Shown here: in pieces, positions 17,459 to 26,415 of the stretch
How positions within the stretch are numbered: the first letter of the stretch is position 1
How the letters are laid out: every line of letters begins with the position of its first letter
NCBI RefSeq assembly: GCF_028743715.1
Contig: NZ_CP117996.1
Span: 3,100,001 to 3,164,000 of the forward strand
DNA length: 64,000 bases
Direction: 5' to 3'
Source of the DNA: Microbacterium sp. Clip185
GTDB taxonomy: Bacteria > Actinomycetota > Actinomycetes > Actinomycetales > Microbacteriaceae
Program-made: the position numbers and the translations under genes
Notes under the pieces: model-generated
The model's database searches: none
What the model saw: only the letters and a program-made list of their open reading frames with translations
Told to the model about the DNA's origin: nothing

Positions 17459-18931
17459 CTACCTCTGCAGGACGGCGCCCTCGGGCGCGTTATCGATCGC
17501 ACGGGCGGCGATGACCCGACGATACTCCAGAGCGCTGTCCTTCAACGTACGCACCTGGGTGTCGTAGTCGACATGGACGATTCCGAACCGCTTCTCGTAG
17601 CCCCAGGCCCACTCGAAGTTGTCCAGCAGCGACCAGTAGAAGTACCCGCGCACGTCGACGCCCGCATCGGCAGCGTCCAGCACGGCCGACAGGTGCGCGC
17701 GCAGGAACTCGGTGCGCTCGACATCCTTCACCCGGGCGACGCCGTCCTCGACGACGAGCTGGTCATCGTAGGCCGCGCCGTTCTCGGTGACGTAGAGCAC
17801 GGTGCCCGCGGAAGCGGCGTACTCGTCCGAGACGCGGCGCAGGAGCCTGGTCAGACCCTCCGGCTGCACCTCCCAGTTCATCGAGGTGCGCGGCAGGCCG
17901 CGATCGTGCCAGTGGATCCCCTCCGCCGCCGGGAACGGCGAGCGGCCGGGACGATCGGTGGGAGCCTCGCCGGGCAGCGGCGGGTTCGGGTCGGGCTGAG
18001 CGCCCACGAACTCGCCGTGGTAGTAGTTCACGCCCAGGCTGTCGATGGGCTGCGCGATGAGCTCGAGGTCGCCCGGACGGATGGCGGCCTGCCACGTCTC
18101 GACGGCCGCGGGGTCGACCACGCGGATGTCGTCGATCACGTCCTGCGGGTACGAACCGCGGAAGATCGGGTCGAGGAACCAGCGATTGAACTGGCCGTCG
18201 ATGCGCCGCGCCGCATCCCGGTCGCCCTCGTTCTGCGGGTCCACGGGGTCGGGAACGGTGAGGTTGAGCGTGATCCCGAGGTTCTTGCCCGCGTCGCGTC
18301 CGCGGAGCTCCTGCACCACCTGGCCATGACCGAGCAGGAGGTGGTGCGAGGCCAGCATCCCCTCGGCGATGGAGTAGTGACCGGGAGCGTGGATGCCGGC
18401 GGTGTAGCTCAGGAACGACGAGCACCACGGCTCGTTCAGCGTGGTCCAGATGTCGACCCGGTCGCCCAGCGCGTCGTACACATCCAGCGCGTACTCCGTG
18501 AACAGGTCGCTCGACTCCCGCACCGCCCAGCCGCCGCGTTCCTGCAGCGCCTGCGGCATGTCCCAGTGGTAGAGCGTGAGCCACGGCAGGATGTCGGCCT
18601 CGCGCAGCTCGTCGACCAGACGCTTGTAGAAGTCGAGGCCCTTCTGGTTGAGAGGACCGGCGTCCGGGCGAACCCGCGACCACGAGACCGAGAACCGGTA
18701 CGTGTCCAGCCCCAGCCCCTTCATGAGCGCGACGTCATCGCCGTAGCGGTGATAGTGGTCGCACGCGACATCACCGTTATCGCCGTTGATGACGGCACCG
18801 GGCTCACGGCAGAACGCGTCCCAGATGGATGCCGTCCGTCCGTCTTCGAAGGCAGCGCCCTCGATCTGGAAGGCTGCGGTGGCCGCTCCGAACAGGAAGT
18901 TCCGCGGGAACGCGCGCAGAGCGTCGCTCAT
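17459..18931 (-). CDS. bglC: Beta-glucosidase, glycoside hydrolase family 1
   Basis: Cytoplasmic hydrolysis of cellobiose and short cello-oligosaccharides to glucose. 490 aa, normal for GH1, no signal peptide. N-terminus FPRNFLFGAATAAFQIEGA is the GH1 N-terminal signature; acid/base Glu in WTTLNEPW (about residue 170); nucleophile Glu in LYVTENGAAYDD (about 387); C-terminal GYFYWSLLDNFEWAWGYEKRFGIVHVD binds the non-reducing glucose. It follows cebG by 28 bases, as in Streptomyces cebEFG-bglC. Confidence 0.95.
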   Translation of the reverse strand: MSDALRAFPRNFLFGAATAAFQIEGAAFEDGRTASIWDAFCREPGAVINGDNGDVACDHYHRYGDDVALMKGLGLDTYRFSVSWSRVRPDAGPLNQKGLDFYKRLVDELREADILPWLTLYHWDMPQALQERGGWAVRESSDLFTEYALDVYDALGDRVDIWTTLNEPWCSSFLSYTAGIHAPGHYSIAEGMLASHHLLLGHGQVVQELRGRDAGKNLGITLNLTVPDPVDPQNEGDRDAARRIDGQFNRWFLDPIFRGSYPQDVIDDIRVVDPAAVETWQAAIRPGDLELIAQPIDSLGVNYYHGEFVGAQPDPNPPLPGEAPTDRPGRSPFPAAEGIHWHDRGLPRTSMNWEVQPEGLTRLLRRVSDEYAASAGTVLYVTENGAAYDDQLVVEDGVARVKDVERTEFLRAHLSAVLDAADAGVDVRGYFYWSLLDNFEWAWGYEKRFGIVHVDYDTQVRTLKDSALEYRRVIAARAIDNAPEGAVLQR

Positions 18932-18959
18932 TGTCGATGTACCTTTCTCGCGCCGGGCC

Positions 18960-19871
18960 TCAGCCCTTGACGGCGCCTTGCATGATTCCGCTCACCAGCT
19001 GCTTGCCGGCGAAGACGAAGAGGATCAGGAGCGGGATCGTCGACAGCAGCACGCCCGCGAGGACGATGGAGTAGTCGACGAAGTAGTTGGACTGCAGCAG
19101 CGACAGCGCGACGGGGAGCGTCGGGTTCTGCCGGTCGAGCACGATGAACGGCCAGAAGAAGTTGTTCCAGGCTGTCACGAACGTGAACAGTGCCAGCATC
19201 GCGGCCGCGGGACGCGCGGCGGGGACTCCCACCGTGAGGAAGGTGCGGAACGAGCTCGCCCCGTCGACACGGGCCGCCTCGATCAGCTCGTCCGGCACGG
19301 CCTGGCGGATGTACTGCGTCATCCAGAACACCCCGAAGGCGCTCACCAGGGCCGGGATGATGATCGCGCCGATCTGGCCCGTCCATCCGATCTCGCTGAA
19401 CAGGAGATACAGCGGCACGACGCCGAGCTGCGTCGGCACGGCCATCGTGGCGATCACGAACACCAGCAGCCAGCTCGAGCCGCGGAACTTCAGCTTGGCG
19501 AAGGCCCATCCGGCGAGCGTCGAGAAGAACACGACGGATGCGGCGATGAGAGCCGAGCTGAAGATCGAGTTCCACAGCGCAGGCCAGAAGTTCACGGCCG
19601 GGTCGTTGATGACCTTGGCGGCGTTCGCGATGAAGTTGCCGCCGGGGATCCACGACATGTTGGGGTCGCGGATCGTGTACGAGTCGCCGGAGCCGATGAG
19701 CAGCGACCAGTAGAAAGGGAACGCGGCGCTCAGCAGCACGACGCCGAGGGCAGCGTACACGAACCAGCCAGGACGCGAGCCTCGCACCGGGCGCCGCCGG
19801 CGCACCGGCTTGCGGCCGGGTTCCAACAGCGCTTCCTCCGCCGCGACGGGCGGGTTCTGCAGAGTGGTCAT
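18960..19871 (-). CDS. cebG: Cellobiose ABC importer, permease 2 (MalG-like)
   Basis: 303 aa, six helices, with the binding-protein-dependent transport signature EAARVDGASSFRTFLTVGVPAARPA (EAA loop, about 190-215) that contacts the ATPase. The N-terminal 40 residues are cytoplasmic and basic. ATG at 19871 overlaps the stop of cebF as ATGA. No ATPase gene lies in the operon; in this family the shared MsiK ATPase is usually encoded elsewhere. Confidence 0.92.
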   Translation of the reverse strand: MTTLQNPPVAAEEALLEPGRKPVRRRRPVRGSRPGWFVYAALGVVLLSAAFPFYWSLLIGSGDSYTIRDPNMSWIPGGNFIANAAKVINDPAVNFWPALWNSIFSSALIAASVVFFSTLAGWAFAKLKFRGSSWLLVFVIATMAVPTQLGVVPLYLLFSEIGWTGQIGAIIIPALVSAFGVFWMTQYIRQAVPDELIEAARVDGASSFRTFLTVGVPAARPAAAMLALFTFVTAWNNFFWPFIVLDRQNPTLPVALSLLQSNYFVDYSIVLAGVLLSTIPLLILFVFAGKQLVSGIMQGAVKG

Positions 19872-20923
19872 CGGAGGACCTCCGTCTTCTGGGACGCGGT
19901 GGCACGGGAGGCTTCGACCGCCTCCTTGGCGGCGCGTCGGGCGGCGCGCATCTGGGCCCGGCTCATGTCGGACTTCTTGCCTTCGTCACGCACGAGCCCG
20001 CGGGTGACGAAGAGGTTGATCGCGCCGATGGCGAGGATGATCAGGAAGAGGATCCAGGCCAGCGCTGCGGCGCGGCCGAAGTTCCACTGGCCCCATCCGA
20101 GGTCGTAGAGCCACAGCGTGATGGTGAGCCACTGGTTGTCGGCGCCGCCGGTTCCGGTCTGGTCGTACATGCGCGGCTCGTCGAAGATCTGCAGGCCGCC
20201 GATCGTCGAGGTGATGATGACGAAGATCAGGGTGGGCTTCAGACTCGGCAGCGTGATGGAGAAGAACTGGCGGACCTTGCCGGCGCCATCGACCGTCGCC
20301 GCCTCGTAGAAGTCGCGCGGGATGGCCTGCATGGCCGCGAGCAGGATGAGGGTGTTGTAGCCCGTCCAGCGGAAGTTGACCATCGTCGCGATGGCGATGT
20401 GGCTGGCGAACGCATCCGAGTGCCACTTGATGGCGGGGATGCCGAGGTCGGTGAGGATCGAGTTCACGAGACCGTACTGGTCGCCGAACATGTTGGAGAA
20501 GATGAGCGCCACGGCGACGGGGGCCATGACGTAGGGCAGCAGCACGCCCATGCGCCAGAACGTCTTGGCGCGGATGTTCTGATCCAGCAGCACCGCGATG
20601 AACACCGCCAGGATCAGCTGCGGGACGGTGGAAAGCAGAAAGATCGAGAAGGAGTTGCGAAGGGCCGTCCAGAACTTCGGGTCGTTGATGACCGTCGCGT
20701 ACTGGTCGAAGCCGACGAAGGTGCCCGTGCCGCGCACGAGATCCCAGTCCTGGAAAGAGATGTACGCCGTGTAGGCGATCGGGAAGAGCCCGACGATCAG
20801 GAACAGGATGAAGAAGGGGGAGATGTACAGATAGGGGGACAGCTTGAGGTCCCAGGAGCTGAGGCTCTTGCCACCGAAGCCGATGCGCTTGGGGGATCTG
20901 GCCGTCGTGGACGAGGCGCTCAC
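19868..20923 (-). CDS. cebF: Cellobiose ABC importer, permease 1 (MalF-like)
   Basis: 351 aa. N-terminal cytoplasmic tail, six helices, EAA loop EAATVDGAGKVRQFFSITLPSLKP (about 210-235). A long basic C-terminal tail (MRAARRAAKEAVEASRATASQKTE) extends past the last helix, which is unusual for MalF proteins. Periplasmic-side loop has DEPRMYDQTGTGGADNQW, a conserved block of sugar permeases. ATG at 20923; a perfect 18-base hairpin separates it from cebE. Confidence 0.92.
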   Translation of the reverse strand: MSASSTTARSPKRIGFGGKSLSSWDLKLSPYLYISPFFILFLIVGLFPIAYTAYISFQDWDLVRGTGTFVGFDQYATVINDPKFWTALRNSFSIFLLSTVPQLILAVFIAVLLDQNIRAKTFWRMGVLLPYVMAPVAVALIFSNMFGDQYGLVNSILTDLGIPAIKWHSDAFASHIAIATMVNFRWTGYNTLILLAAMQAIPRDFYEAATVDGAGKVRQFFSITLPSLKPTLIFVIITSTIGGLQIFDEPRMYDQTGTGGADNQWLTITLWLYDLGWGQWNFGRAAALAWILFLIILAIGAINLFVTRGLVRDEGKKSDMSRAQMRAARRAAKEAVEASRATASQKTEVLR

Positions 20924-20947
20924 GTCGTTCCTTCGTTTCGTTGAGGG

Positions 20948-20987
20948 TGAGACGGGCCCGCAGGGTCGGCCCTGCGGGCCCGTCTCA
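20948..20987. terminator. Intercistronic hairpin between cebE and cebF
   Basis: TGAGACGGGCCCGCAGGG (20948-20965) pairs perfectly with its inverse at 20970-20987, with a TCGG loop. It lies just after the binding-protein stop. It could partly stop transcription and protect the cebE 3' end, keeping binding protein in excess over permeases. Confidence 0.85.
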
Positions 20988-20995
20988 CTGCGGGA

Positions 20996-22267
20996 TTACT
21001 TGATGGCCTCGACCTCAGAGACCCACTGGTCCCACGAAGCCTTCGCGTCCTGCGTGCCGTCCTCGACGCGCGTGAGCGCCTTCTGCATCGCGTCGTTGAC
21101 CTGGAAGTAGAACTCGCCCTTGAAGGGGGTGACCGTCACGGCCTTGGCCCGCTCGGAGAAGATCTGGCCGACCGGAGCGTTGTTGAAGTACTCGTTGGTC
21201 GAGTCCAGCAGCGTGGCGTCGCTGAGCGCGTCGTTCTGGCTCGGGAAGGTGCCGGCGTTCTCGAAGGCCTTGACCTGGGTCTTGGCGTCGGTCAGCCAGT
21301 CGGCCAGCTTCTGGGCGGCCGCGACGTTCTTGCCGTTGGCGGGGATCGTCAGGTACGAGCCGCCCCAGTTGCCGCCGCCGTTGGGGAACATCGGTGCGAC
21401 GTCCCAGCCGGTGACGTCCTTCGCGTTGCCGGAGATGACACCGAGCATCCAGCCGGGGCAGAGCATCGTGGCGAAGTCGCCGTTGCTGAGACCGGCGAAC
21501 CAGTCGTCCGACCACTGGCTGAAGTGCGCCGACTGCGTCGCGCTCGCCTTGGTGACCTGGTCGTAGATGTCCTTGACCTCGGCGTTGGTCGTGGCGGTGA
21601 TCTTGCCGTCCGAGGGGTTCTCGTACGCCGCCTCGACCTGGTTGATCATGCCCTGGTAGGTGCCGCCGGCGGAGTCGAAGAAGGCCTTGCCGGTGGCGGC
21701 CACGTACTGGTCGCCGACCTTGAAGTAGTTGGCCCAGTCGCCGTCGAAGAGCTTGCCGACCTCGGCGCGGTCGGTCGGGAGACCGGCGGCCTGGAACAGG
21801 TCGGAGCGGTAGCAGACGGCCTCGGGGCCGATGTCGGTGCCGTAGCCGATGAGGTTGCCGTCGGCGTCGGTCGCGGCCTTGACCTTCCAGTCCAGCCAGC
21901 GGTCGGTGAGGTCGGTGGGAACCGGCGCGAGCATGTCGGAGTACTTCATGACCTCGGGCAGCCAGTCGACCTCGATCGCCTCGATGTCGGCCAGGCCCGT
22001 CTTGCCGAGCTTCTGGAAGTAGTTGGCGCGGGCGTCGTTGGAGGTCGCGGCCTTGTTGTGGACGATCTTCACGTTCGGGTTCTCGTCCATGTACTCCTGC
22101 AGGAGTGCATCGGTGTAACCGAAGTCGTTGAAGGTGGCGATGGTCAGCGTGACCGGCGCGTTCGGGTCGGACTGCTCGCCGCCGCCGGTCGAACAACCGG
22201 CGAGGACGATGGCTGCGGTTGCGATGCCGGCGGCGAGGCCGAGCGGTCGCAGGGCGCGTGATTTCAC
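20996..22267 (-). CDS. cebE: Cellobiose/cello-oligosaccharide-binding lipoprotein
   Basis: Extracytoplasmic receptor of the ceb importer, 423 aa, SBP family 1. Lipoprotein signal KSRALRPLGLAAGIATAAIVLAGC with lipobox LAGC. Mature part: VTLTIATFNDFGYTDALLQEYMDENPNVKI, typical of sugar-binding proteins, and WSDDWFAGLSNGDFATMLCPGWMLGVI in the second lobe. GTG at 22267 has AAGGAG seven bases upstream; earlier in-frame starts lack a ribosome site. Strong promoter and three operators lie just upstream. Confidence 0.92.
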   Translation of the reverse strand: MKSRALRPLGLAAGIATAAIVLAGCSTGGGEQSDPNAPVTLTIATFNDFGYTDALLQEYMDENPNVKIVHNKAATSNDARANYFQKLGKTGLADIEAIEVDWLPEVMKYSDMLAPVPTDLTDRWLDWKVKAATDADGNLIGYGTDIGPEAVCYRSDLFQAAGLPTDRAEVGKLFDGDWANYFKVGDQYVAATGKAFFDSAGGTYQGMINQVEAAYENPSDGKITATTNAEVKDIYDQVTKASATQSAHFSQWSDDWFAGLSNGDFATMLCPGWMLGVISGNAKDVTGWDVAPMFPNGGGNWGGSYLTIPANGKNVAAAQKLADWLTDAKTQVKAFENAGTFPSQNDALSDATLLDSTNEYFNNAPVGQIFSERAKAVTVTPFKGEFYFQVNDAMQKALTRVEDGTQDAKASWDQWVSEVEAIK

Positions 22268-22324
22268 GGGACACTCCTTTGTGGATGCGGTTCGGTGCCA
22301 GAAAGCTCTCGATGTCCCCAGGAC

Positions 22325-22338
22325 TGGGAGCGCTCTCA
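22325..22338. promoter_or_regulatory. CebR box 1
   Basis: TGGGAGCGCTCTCA, 13 of 14 bases of TGGGAGCGCTCCCA. It lies downstream of the inferred transcription start of cebE (about +8 to +21), where bound repressor would block elongation. Confidence 0.88.
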
Positions 22339-22351
22339 TCGGACGCGACTC

Positions 22352-22380
22352 ACAGTATGGGAGCGCTCCCGAGAGGTCAA
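22352..22380 (-). promoter_or_regulatory. cebE promoter with CebR box 2 in the spacer
   Basis: On the minus strand: -35 TTGACC (22380-22375), 17-base spacer, -10 TACTGT (22357-22352). The spacer consists almost entirely of CebR box 2, TGGGAGCGCTCCCG on the plus strand (22358-22371). A repressor bound here would exclude RNA polymerase directly. Confidence 0.8.
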
Positions 22381-22393
22381 GAGAGCGCTCTCA
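22380..22393. promoter_or_regulatory. CebR box 3
   Basis: AGAGAGCGCTCTCA, a palindrome with the same GAGCGCTC core, overlapping the upstream edge of the -35. Its centre is 22 bp from box 2, and box 2 is 33 bp from box 1, so all three lie on the same helix face. Confidence 0.82.
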
Positions 22394-22491
22394 CCGTTCG
22401 GGTAACGGTTGGATAACGCATCCGCACCGCGGGCGTCCTGCCCGCCTCTAGACTGGGAGCAGACCATCTCCCGCGCACCCTCGGAGCCGTT

Positions 22492-22740
22492 ATGCCCACG
22501 ATCGTCGTCGATGTCATGCCCAAGGCCGAACTGCTCGACCCGCAGGGCAAGGCGGTCCAGAACGCCCTGCACCGCCTGGGCGTCGAGGACTTCGGCTCCG
22601 TCCGGATCGGAAAGCGGTTCGAGCTGACCGTCGAGGGCACCGTCGATGAGGCCCTGCTCGAGAAGGTGCGCGAGATCGCCGACGATGTGCTCTCCAACGC
22701 GGTCATCGAGGATGTCGTCGGCATCGAGGTCGTCGAATGA
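22492..22740 (+). CDS. purS: FGAM synthase small subunit
   Basis: 82-residue structural subunit of the three-part PurLQS formylglycinamide ribonucleotide amidotransferase; bridges PurL and PurQ. Sequence fits the family throughout: [29 protein letters not shown], then [10 protein letters not shown] and [14 protein letters not shown] at 22492. It overlaps purQ by four bases. The large subunit gene purL, often next, is not in this window. Confidence 0.95.
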   Translation: MPTIVVDVMPKAELLDPQGKAVQNALHRLGVEDFGSVRIGKRFELTVEGTVDEALLEKVREIADDVLSNAVIEDVVGIEVVE

Positions 22741-23444
22741 GCGTACGCATCGGGGTCATCACCTTCCCCGGTTCGCTCGACGACCGCGACGCGCAGCGCG
22801 CGATCCGTGTGGCCGGGGCCGAGCCGGTCGCCCTCTGGCACGGCGCTCACGACCTGCAGGGCGTCGACGCCCTCGTGCTGCCGGGCGGCTTCAGCTACGG
22901 CGACTACCTCCGGGCGGGTGCGATCGCGGCGCTCGCGCCGATCATGTCCGAGGTGAAGGATGCGGCCGCCGCCGGCATGCCGATCCTCGGCATCTGCAAC
23001 GGCTTCCAGATGCTCGTCGAGGCGCACCTGCTCCCGGGCGGACTGATCCGCAACGCGCACCAGCAGTTCGTACGTCGCGACCAGCGTCTGCGGGTCGAGA
23101 ACGCCGACACCGCCTGGACGAGCGACTTCAGCACGGGCCAGGAGATCGTCATCCCGCTGAAGAACGCCGACGGCGGCTACATCGCCGACGCCGAGACGCT
23201 CGCACGCGTCGAGGGCGAAGGTCTCGTGGCGTTCCGCTACATCGGCGTGAACCCGAACGGCTCGCTCGATGACATCGCCGGGCTCACCAACGAACGCGGC
23301 AACGTCGTGGGGCTCATGCCGCATCCCGAGCACGCGGTCGAGCCCGGCTTCGGGCCCGACACCTCCGCCGCCATGCGCTCCGGCGTCGACGGCCTCGGCT
23401 TCTTCAGCTCCGCCATCGCGGCCGTGGTCTCCGCCGCCGCCTGA
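22737..23444 (+). CDS. purQ: FGAM synthase glutaminase subunit
   Basis: Class I glutamine amidotransferase that feeds ammonia to PurL. 235 aa. N-terminus [19 protein letters not shown]; nucleophile Cys in [15 protein letters not shown] (about residue 85); catalytic His-Glu in [17 protein letters not shown] (about 200). ATG start in ATGA overlap with purS. Next gene is an unrelated ABC exporter, so the pur run stops here. Confidence 0.96.
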   Translation: MSVRIGVITFPGSLDDRDAQRAIRVAGAEPVALWHGAHDLQGVDALVLPGGFSYGDYLRAGAIAALAPIMSEVKDAAAAGMPILGICNGFQMLVEAHLLPGGLIRNAHQQFVRRDQRLRVENADTAWTSDFSTGQEIVIPLKNADGGYIADAETLARVEGEGLVAFRYIGVNPNGSLDDIAGLTNERGNVVGLMPHPEHAVEPGFGPDTSAAMRSGVDGLGFFSSAIAAVVSAAA

Positions 23445-23522
23445 TCCGGGCGCACTGCCTCCCCTTTCCCCGTTCGGCTGGGGGTGAGGGCGGCGACGAA
23501 CGGGCGAGCACCGGTCGCGCCC

Positions 23523-23552
23523 TCTCGGGCATGACACGTGTCATGCCCGAGA
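23523..23552. promoter_or_regulatory. Perfect 30-bp palindrome upstream of the ABC exporter
   Basis: Arms of 15 bases, TCTCGGGCATGACAC and its inverse, with no spacer; core ATGACACGTGTCAT. It lies 51 bases before the ABC ATPase start and 79 bases after purQ. A further half site ACGTGACAG follows at 23553. It could be the operator of the downstream NarL-type response regulator, or a purQ terminator; a zero-loop palindrome favours a protein site. Confidence 0.6.
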
Positions 23553-23602
23553 CGTGACAGAACCCTCCGGCGCAGGGGGTCGCCGCGCGGTTGGCTGAAG
23601 GC

Positions 23603-24556
23603 ATGAGCGAACCGCGCGTGCAGATACCCGACACCCCCCTCGCCCCGGATGCGCCGGCCGTCCAGCTGCGCGGCATCGTGCGCCGCTTCGGCCGCGCGGG
23701 CCAGCGCTTCACCGCCGTCGACGGCATCGACCTGCGCATCGAGCGCGGCGAGATCGTGGCGCTGCTCGGCCCGAACGGGGCGGGCAAGACCACGACGATC
23801 GACGTGCTGCTGGGACTCGCGGAGCCGGATGAGGGCAGCGCCCTCGTCTTCGGCGCCCACCCCCACCGCGCGGTGGCGGCCGGGCGGCTCGCCGCGGTGC
23901 TGCAGACCGGCGGCCTGCTGTCGGATCTCACCGTGCGCGAGACGGTCTCGGTCATCGCCGACCTGTACGGTGCGGGCACCCGGGTCGCCGAAGTGATGGA
24001 ACGCGCCGATCTCACCGAGATCGCTCGCCGCCGCGTCGGCAAGTGCTCCGGCGGCGAGAAGCAGCGCGTGAAGTTCGCGCTCGCACTGCTGCCCGACCCC
24101 GACGTGCTGGTGCTCGACGAGCCCACCGCCGGCATGGACGTCACGGCCCGCCGGCGGTTCTGGCAGGCGATGCGCGCCGACGCGGATGCGGGACGCACGA
24201 TCGTCTTCGCCACCCACTACCTCGAGGAGGCCGAGCAGTTCGCCCGGCGCACCGTCGTGATGAGCCGCGGCCGCATCGTCGCCGATGCCGCCACCGCGCA
24301 CCTGCGCGCCTCCCTCGGAGGCCGCCTCGTCTCGGCGACGCTCGCCGACGAGGCGCTCGCCACGGCTTTCGCCGCCGAGCTGGTGGGCGACGAGTCCGCC
24401 GCCGAGGTGTCGGTGGACGCGTCCCGGCTCACGGTGCGCACCGCCGCATCCGATGCACTGGCCGCGCGCCTGCTCGCCGCGGGCGCGAGCGACCTCGAGA
24501 TCACGGCCCCGACCCTGGAATCCGCCTTCACCCGACTCACCGAGGAGCCCTCATGA
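23603..24556 (+). CDS. ABC exporter ATP-binding protein
   Basis: 317 aa, DrrA/YhaQ-like ATPase. Walker A GPNGAGKTTT (about 59-68), Q-loop LQTGGLLSDLTVRE, signature CSGGEKQRVKFALALLPDP, Walker B VLVLDEPTAGMD, H-switch ATHYLEEAE, plus a C-terminal accessory domain of about 90 residues. The CSGGE form in place of LSGGQ is a mild deviation. ATG at 23603 leads directly into the coding-like sequence; the stop overlaps the permease start. Works with the permease and two-component pair downstream, probably in membrane-stress or antibiotic defence. Confidence 0.9.
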   Translation: MSEPRVQIPDTPLAPDAPAVQLRGIVRRFGRAGQRFTAVDGIDLRIERGEIVALLGPNGAGKTTTIDVLLGLAEPDEGSALVFGAHPHRAVAAGRLAAVLQTGGLLSDLTVRETVSVIADLYGAGTRVAEVMERADLTEIARRRVGKCSGGEKQRVKFALALLPDPDVLVLDEPTAGMDVTARRRFWQAMRADADAGRTIVFATHYLEEAEQFARRTVVMSRGRIVADAATAHLRASLGGRLVSATLADEALATAFAAELVGDESAAEVSVDASRLTVRTAASDALAARLLAAGASDLEITAPTLESAFTRLTEEPS

Positions 24557-25314
24557 GCACGCTCGTCTCCCCCGCGATGTATCGCATCGAGGGTCTGCGC
24601 CAGCTGCGGAACCCGTACACGCTGGCATTCACGCTGGCCATGCCGTTCGCGATGTACCTGCTGTTCGGCGCCAGCATGGACTACGCCTCGCAGAGCGTCG
24701 GTCACGCGAACGCCTCGTTCTACGTCATGGTCTCGATGGGCGCCTACGGCACCGCGACGGCGATGAGCTCGCTGTGCTCGCTCGCCGCATCCGAGGTCGG
24801 ACAGGGGTGGGGACGACAGCTCGCCCTCACGCCTCTCTCGACCGCCGGATACGCCCTGACGAAGGTGCTCTCCGCGATGTCGTTCGCCGCACTGTCGGTG
24901 CTCATCGTCTACATCGCCGGATACGTCACGGGCGCCGCGGCCGACGACGTGTGGCGATGGTTCGCCTCGGCCGCCATCACTCTCGTGCTCGGCCTGGTCT
25001 ACGGCCTGTTCGGTCTGGGCGTCGGGCTCGCGTTCAACTCGGACTCGGCCGCCGCTCTCGCCTCGATCTCGATCACCTTCTTCGGCTTCTTCGGCAACGT
25101 CTTCGTGCCCCTGAGCGGCGTGATGCTCGACATCGCCAAGTGGACGCCGATGTACGGCTACGCAGCCCTCGTGCGCTGGCCGGCGACCGGCGGCGCACTC
25201 GTGGCGGGAGGCTCCGACCAGCTCTGGGCTGTCGTTCTCAACGTGCTCGTCTGGGGCGCGCTGTTCGCCCTGCTGGTGCGCTTCGGCGTCGTGCGCTCGC
25301 GGCGTCGTCGTTAG
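24553..25314 (+). CDS. ABC exporter permease (ABC-2 type)
   Basis: 253 aa, six predicted helices of the ABC-2 membrane family. Segments include YTLAFTLAMPFAMYLLFGASMDY, MSFAALSVLIVYIAGYVTGAAA and SISITFFGFFGNVFVPLSGVMLDIAKWTPMYGYAALVRWP, the latter typical of permeases paired with DesK/DesR-like systems. ATG start in ATGA overlap with the ATPase. Substrate unknown. Confidence 0.9.
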   Translation: MSTLVSPAMYRIEGLRQLRNPYTLAFTLAMPFAMYLLFGASMDYASQSVGHANASFYVMVSMGAYGTATAMSSLCSLAASEVGQGWGRQLALTPLSTAGYALTKVLSAMSFAALSVLIVYIAGYVTGAAADDVWRWFASAAITLVLGLVYGLFGLGVGLAFNSDSAAALASISITFFGFFGNVFVPLSGVMLDIAKWTPMYGYAALVRWPATGGALVAGGSDQLWAVVLNVLVWGALFALLVRFGVVRSRRRR

Positions 25315-25323
25315 GCTCGAGCG

Positions 25324-26415
25324 GTGACGACCCCCTCCGTGCCCCAGCGCATGCCACAGGATCCGTGGCAGCGCTGGGGCTGGGTCATGGCCATCGTGTG
25401 GATGGTCTTCCTGGCCTTCCCGGTACTCTCCCTGCTGTCGTCGTCCGCGCCGGCGCCCCTGCTCGTGCTGGGGTGGGCGGCACTGGTCGGATTCGCCGTG
25501 TCCTACGTGGTCGGATTCGTCTCGGGGATGCGATCGGCCTGGGGCGCGCCGACCCGACTCGTGAAGACGCTCTTCTGGGTGCAGATCGCGTGCGCCGCGG
25601 CGACGGTGCCCGCCATCGCCGACGGCGCCCTGAGCTTCGTGCCGTTCGTGATGTCGTACGCGAGCTACGGCCTCCGGCGTATCTGGCACTGGGTGACGAT
25701 GGCGGCCGGCATCGGACTCGTCGTCGTCGTGATCGTCGCTACGGGCTCGATCGCTGACAACATCCAGATCCTGTCGGTGGTCATCATGATCTCCGTCGTC
25801 AACACCGTGACGAGCTGGCTCATCGGCCGCTCCGTCGACACGGATCGGATCCGGCTGGAGCTCGCCGCCAGCGACGAGCGCACCGCGATCGCCCGCGACG
25901 TGCACGACCTGCTCGGTCACACGTTGACGGCGGTGAAACTGAAGGCCGAGCTCGCCGAGCGTCTCGTCGACCGCGATCCCGCTCGCGCGAAGGCCGAGCT
26001 CGCCGAGATCGTGCGCCTGACCAGCGAGGCGATCACGGGCGTGCGCAGCACCGTGACCGGCATCCGCGGACAGGCCTTTGCCGAGCAGCTGGTCGCGAGT
26101 CGTGCGGCCCTCGAATCCGCGGGGATGGCCGTGGAGGTCACCGGCGACGCCGCTTCCCTCTCCCCCGCCCAGTCCCTGCCGGCGGGGTGGATCGTCCGGG
26201 AGGCGACGACCAATATCCTGCGCCACGCGCACGCCCGCACGGTGCGCATCTCGGTGGCACCGGGCGTCGTGACGGTCGACGACGACGGCGAAGGGGTGCG
26301 CCAGCGGCCGGGCAACGGGATCCGGGGCATGCAGGAGCGGGCGGCAGCGGCCGGCGCCGTGCTCGAAGTGGTCCCGGCACCCAGCGGCGGAACGAGAGTG
26401 AGCATGACGTGGTGA
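25324..26415 (+). CDS. Sensor histidine kinase, DesK/NarX-like (HisKA_3)
   Basis: 363 aa. Five or so helices in residues 15-175 form the sensor, with almost no extracytoplasmic domain, so it likely senses the membrane or its partner transporter. Dimerisation helix ERTAIARDVHDLLGHTLTAVKLKAE holds the phospho-acceptor His194. The ATP domain has WIVREATTNILRHAHA (N box) and VDDDGEGVRQRPGNGIRGMQERAAAAGA (G boxes). GTG start at 25324, nine bases after the permease stop. Stop overlaps the regulator start. Confidence 0.92.
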   Translation: MTTPSVPQRMPQDPWQRWGWVMAIVWMVFLAFPVLSLLSSSAPAPLLVLGWAALVGFAVSYVVGFVSGMRSAWGAPTRLVKTLFWVQIACAAATVPAIADGALSFVPFVMSYASYGLRRIWHWVTMAAGIGLVVVVIVATGSIADNIQILSVVIMISVVNTVTSWLIGRSVDTDRIRLELAASDERTAIARDVHDLLGHTLTAVKLKAELAERLVDRDPARAKAELAEIVRLTSEAITGVRSTVTGIRGQAFAEQLVASRAALESAGMAVEVTGDAASLSPAQSLPAGWIVREATTNILRHAHARTVRISVAPGVVTVDDDGEGVRQRPGNGIRGMQERAAAAGAVLEVVPAPSGGTRVSMTW

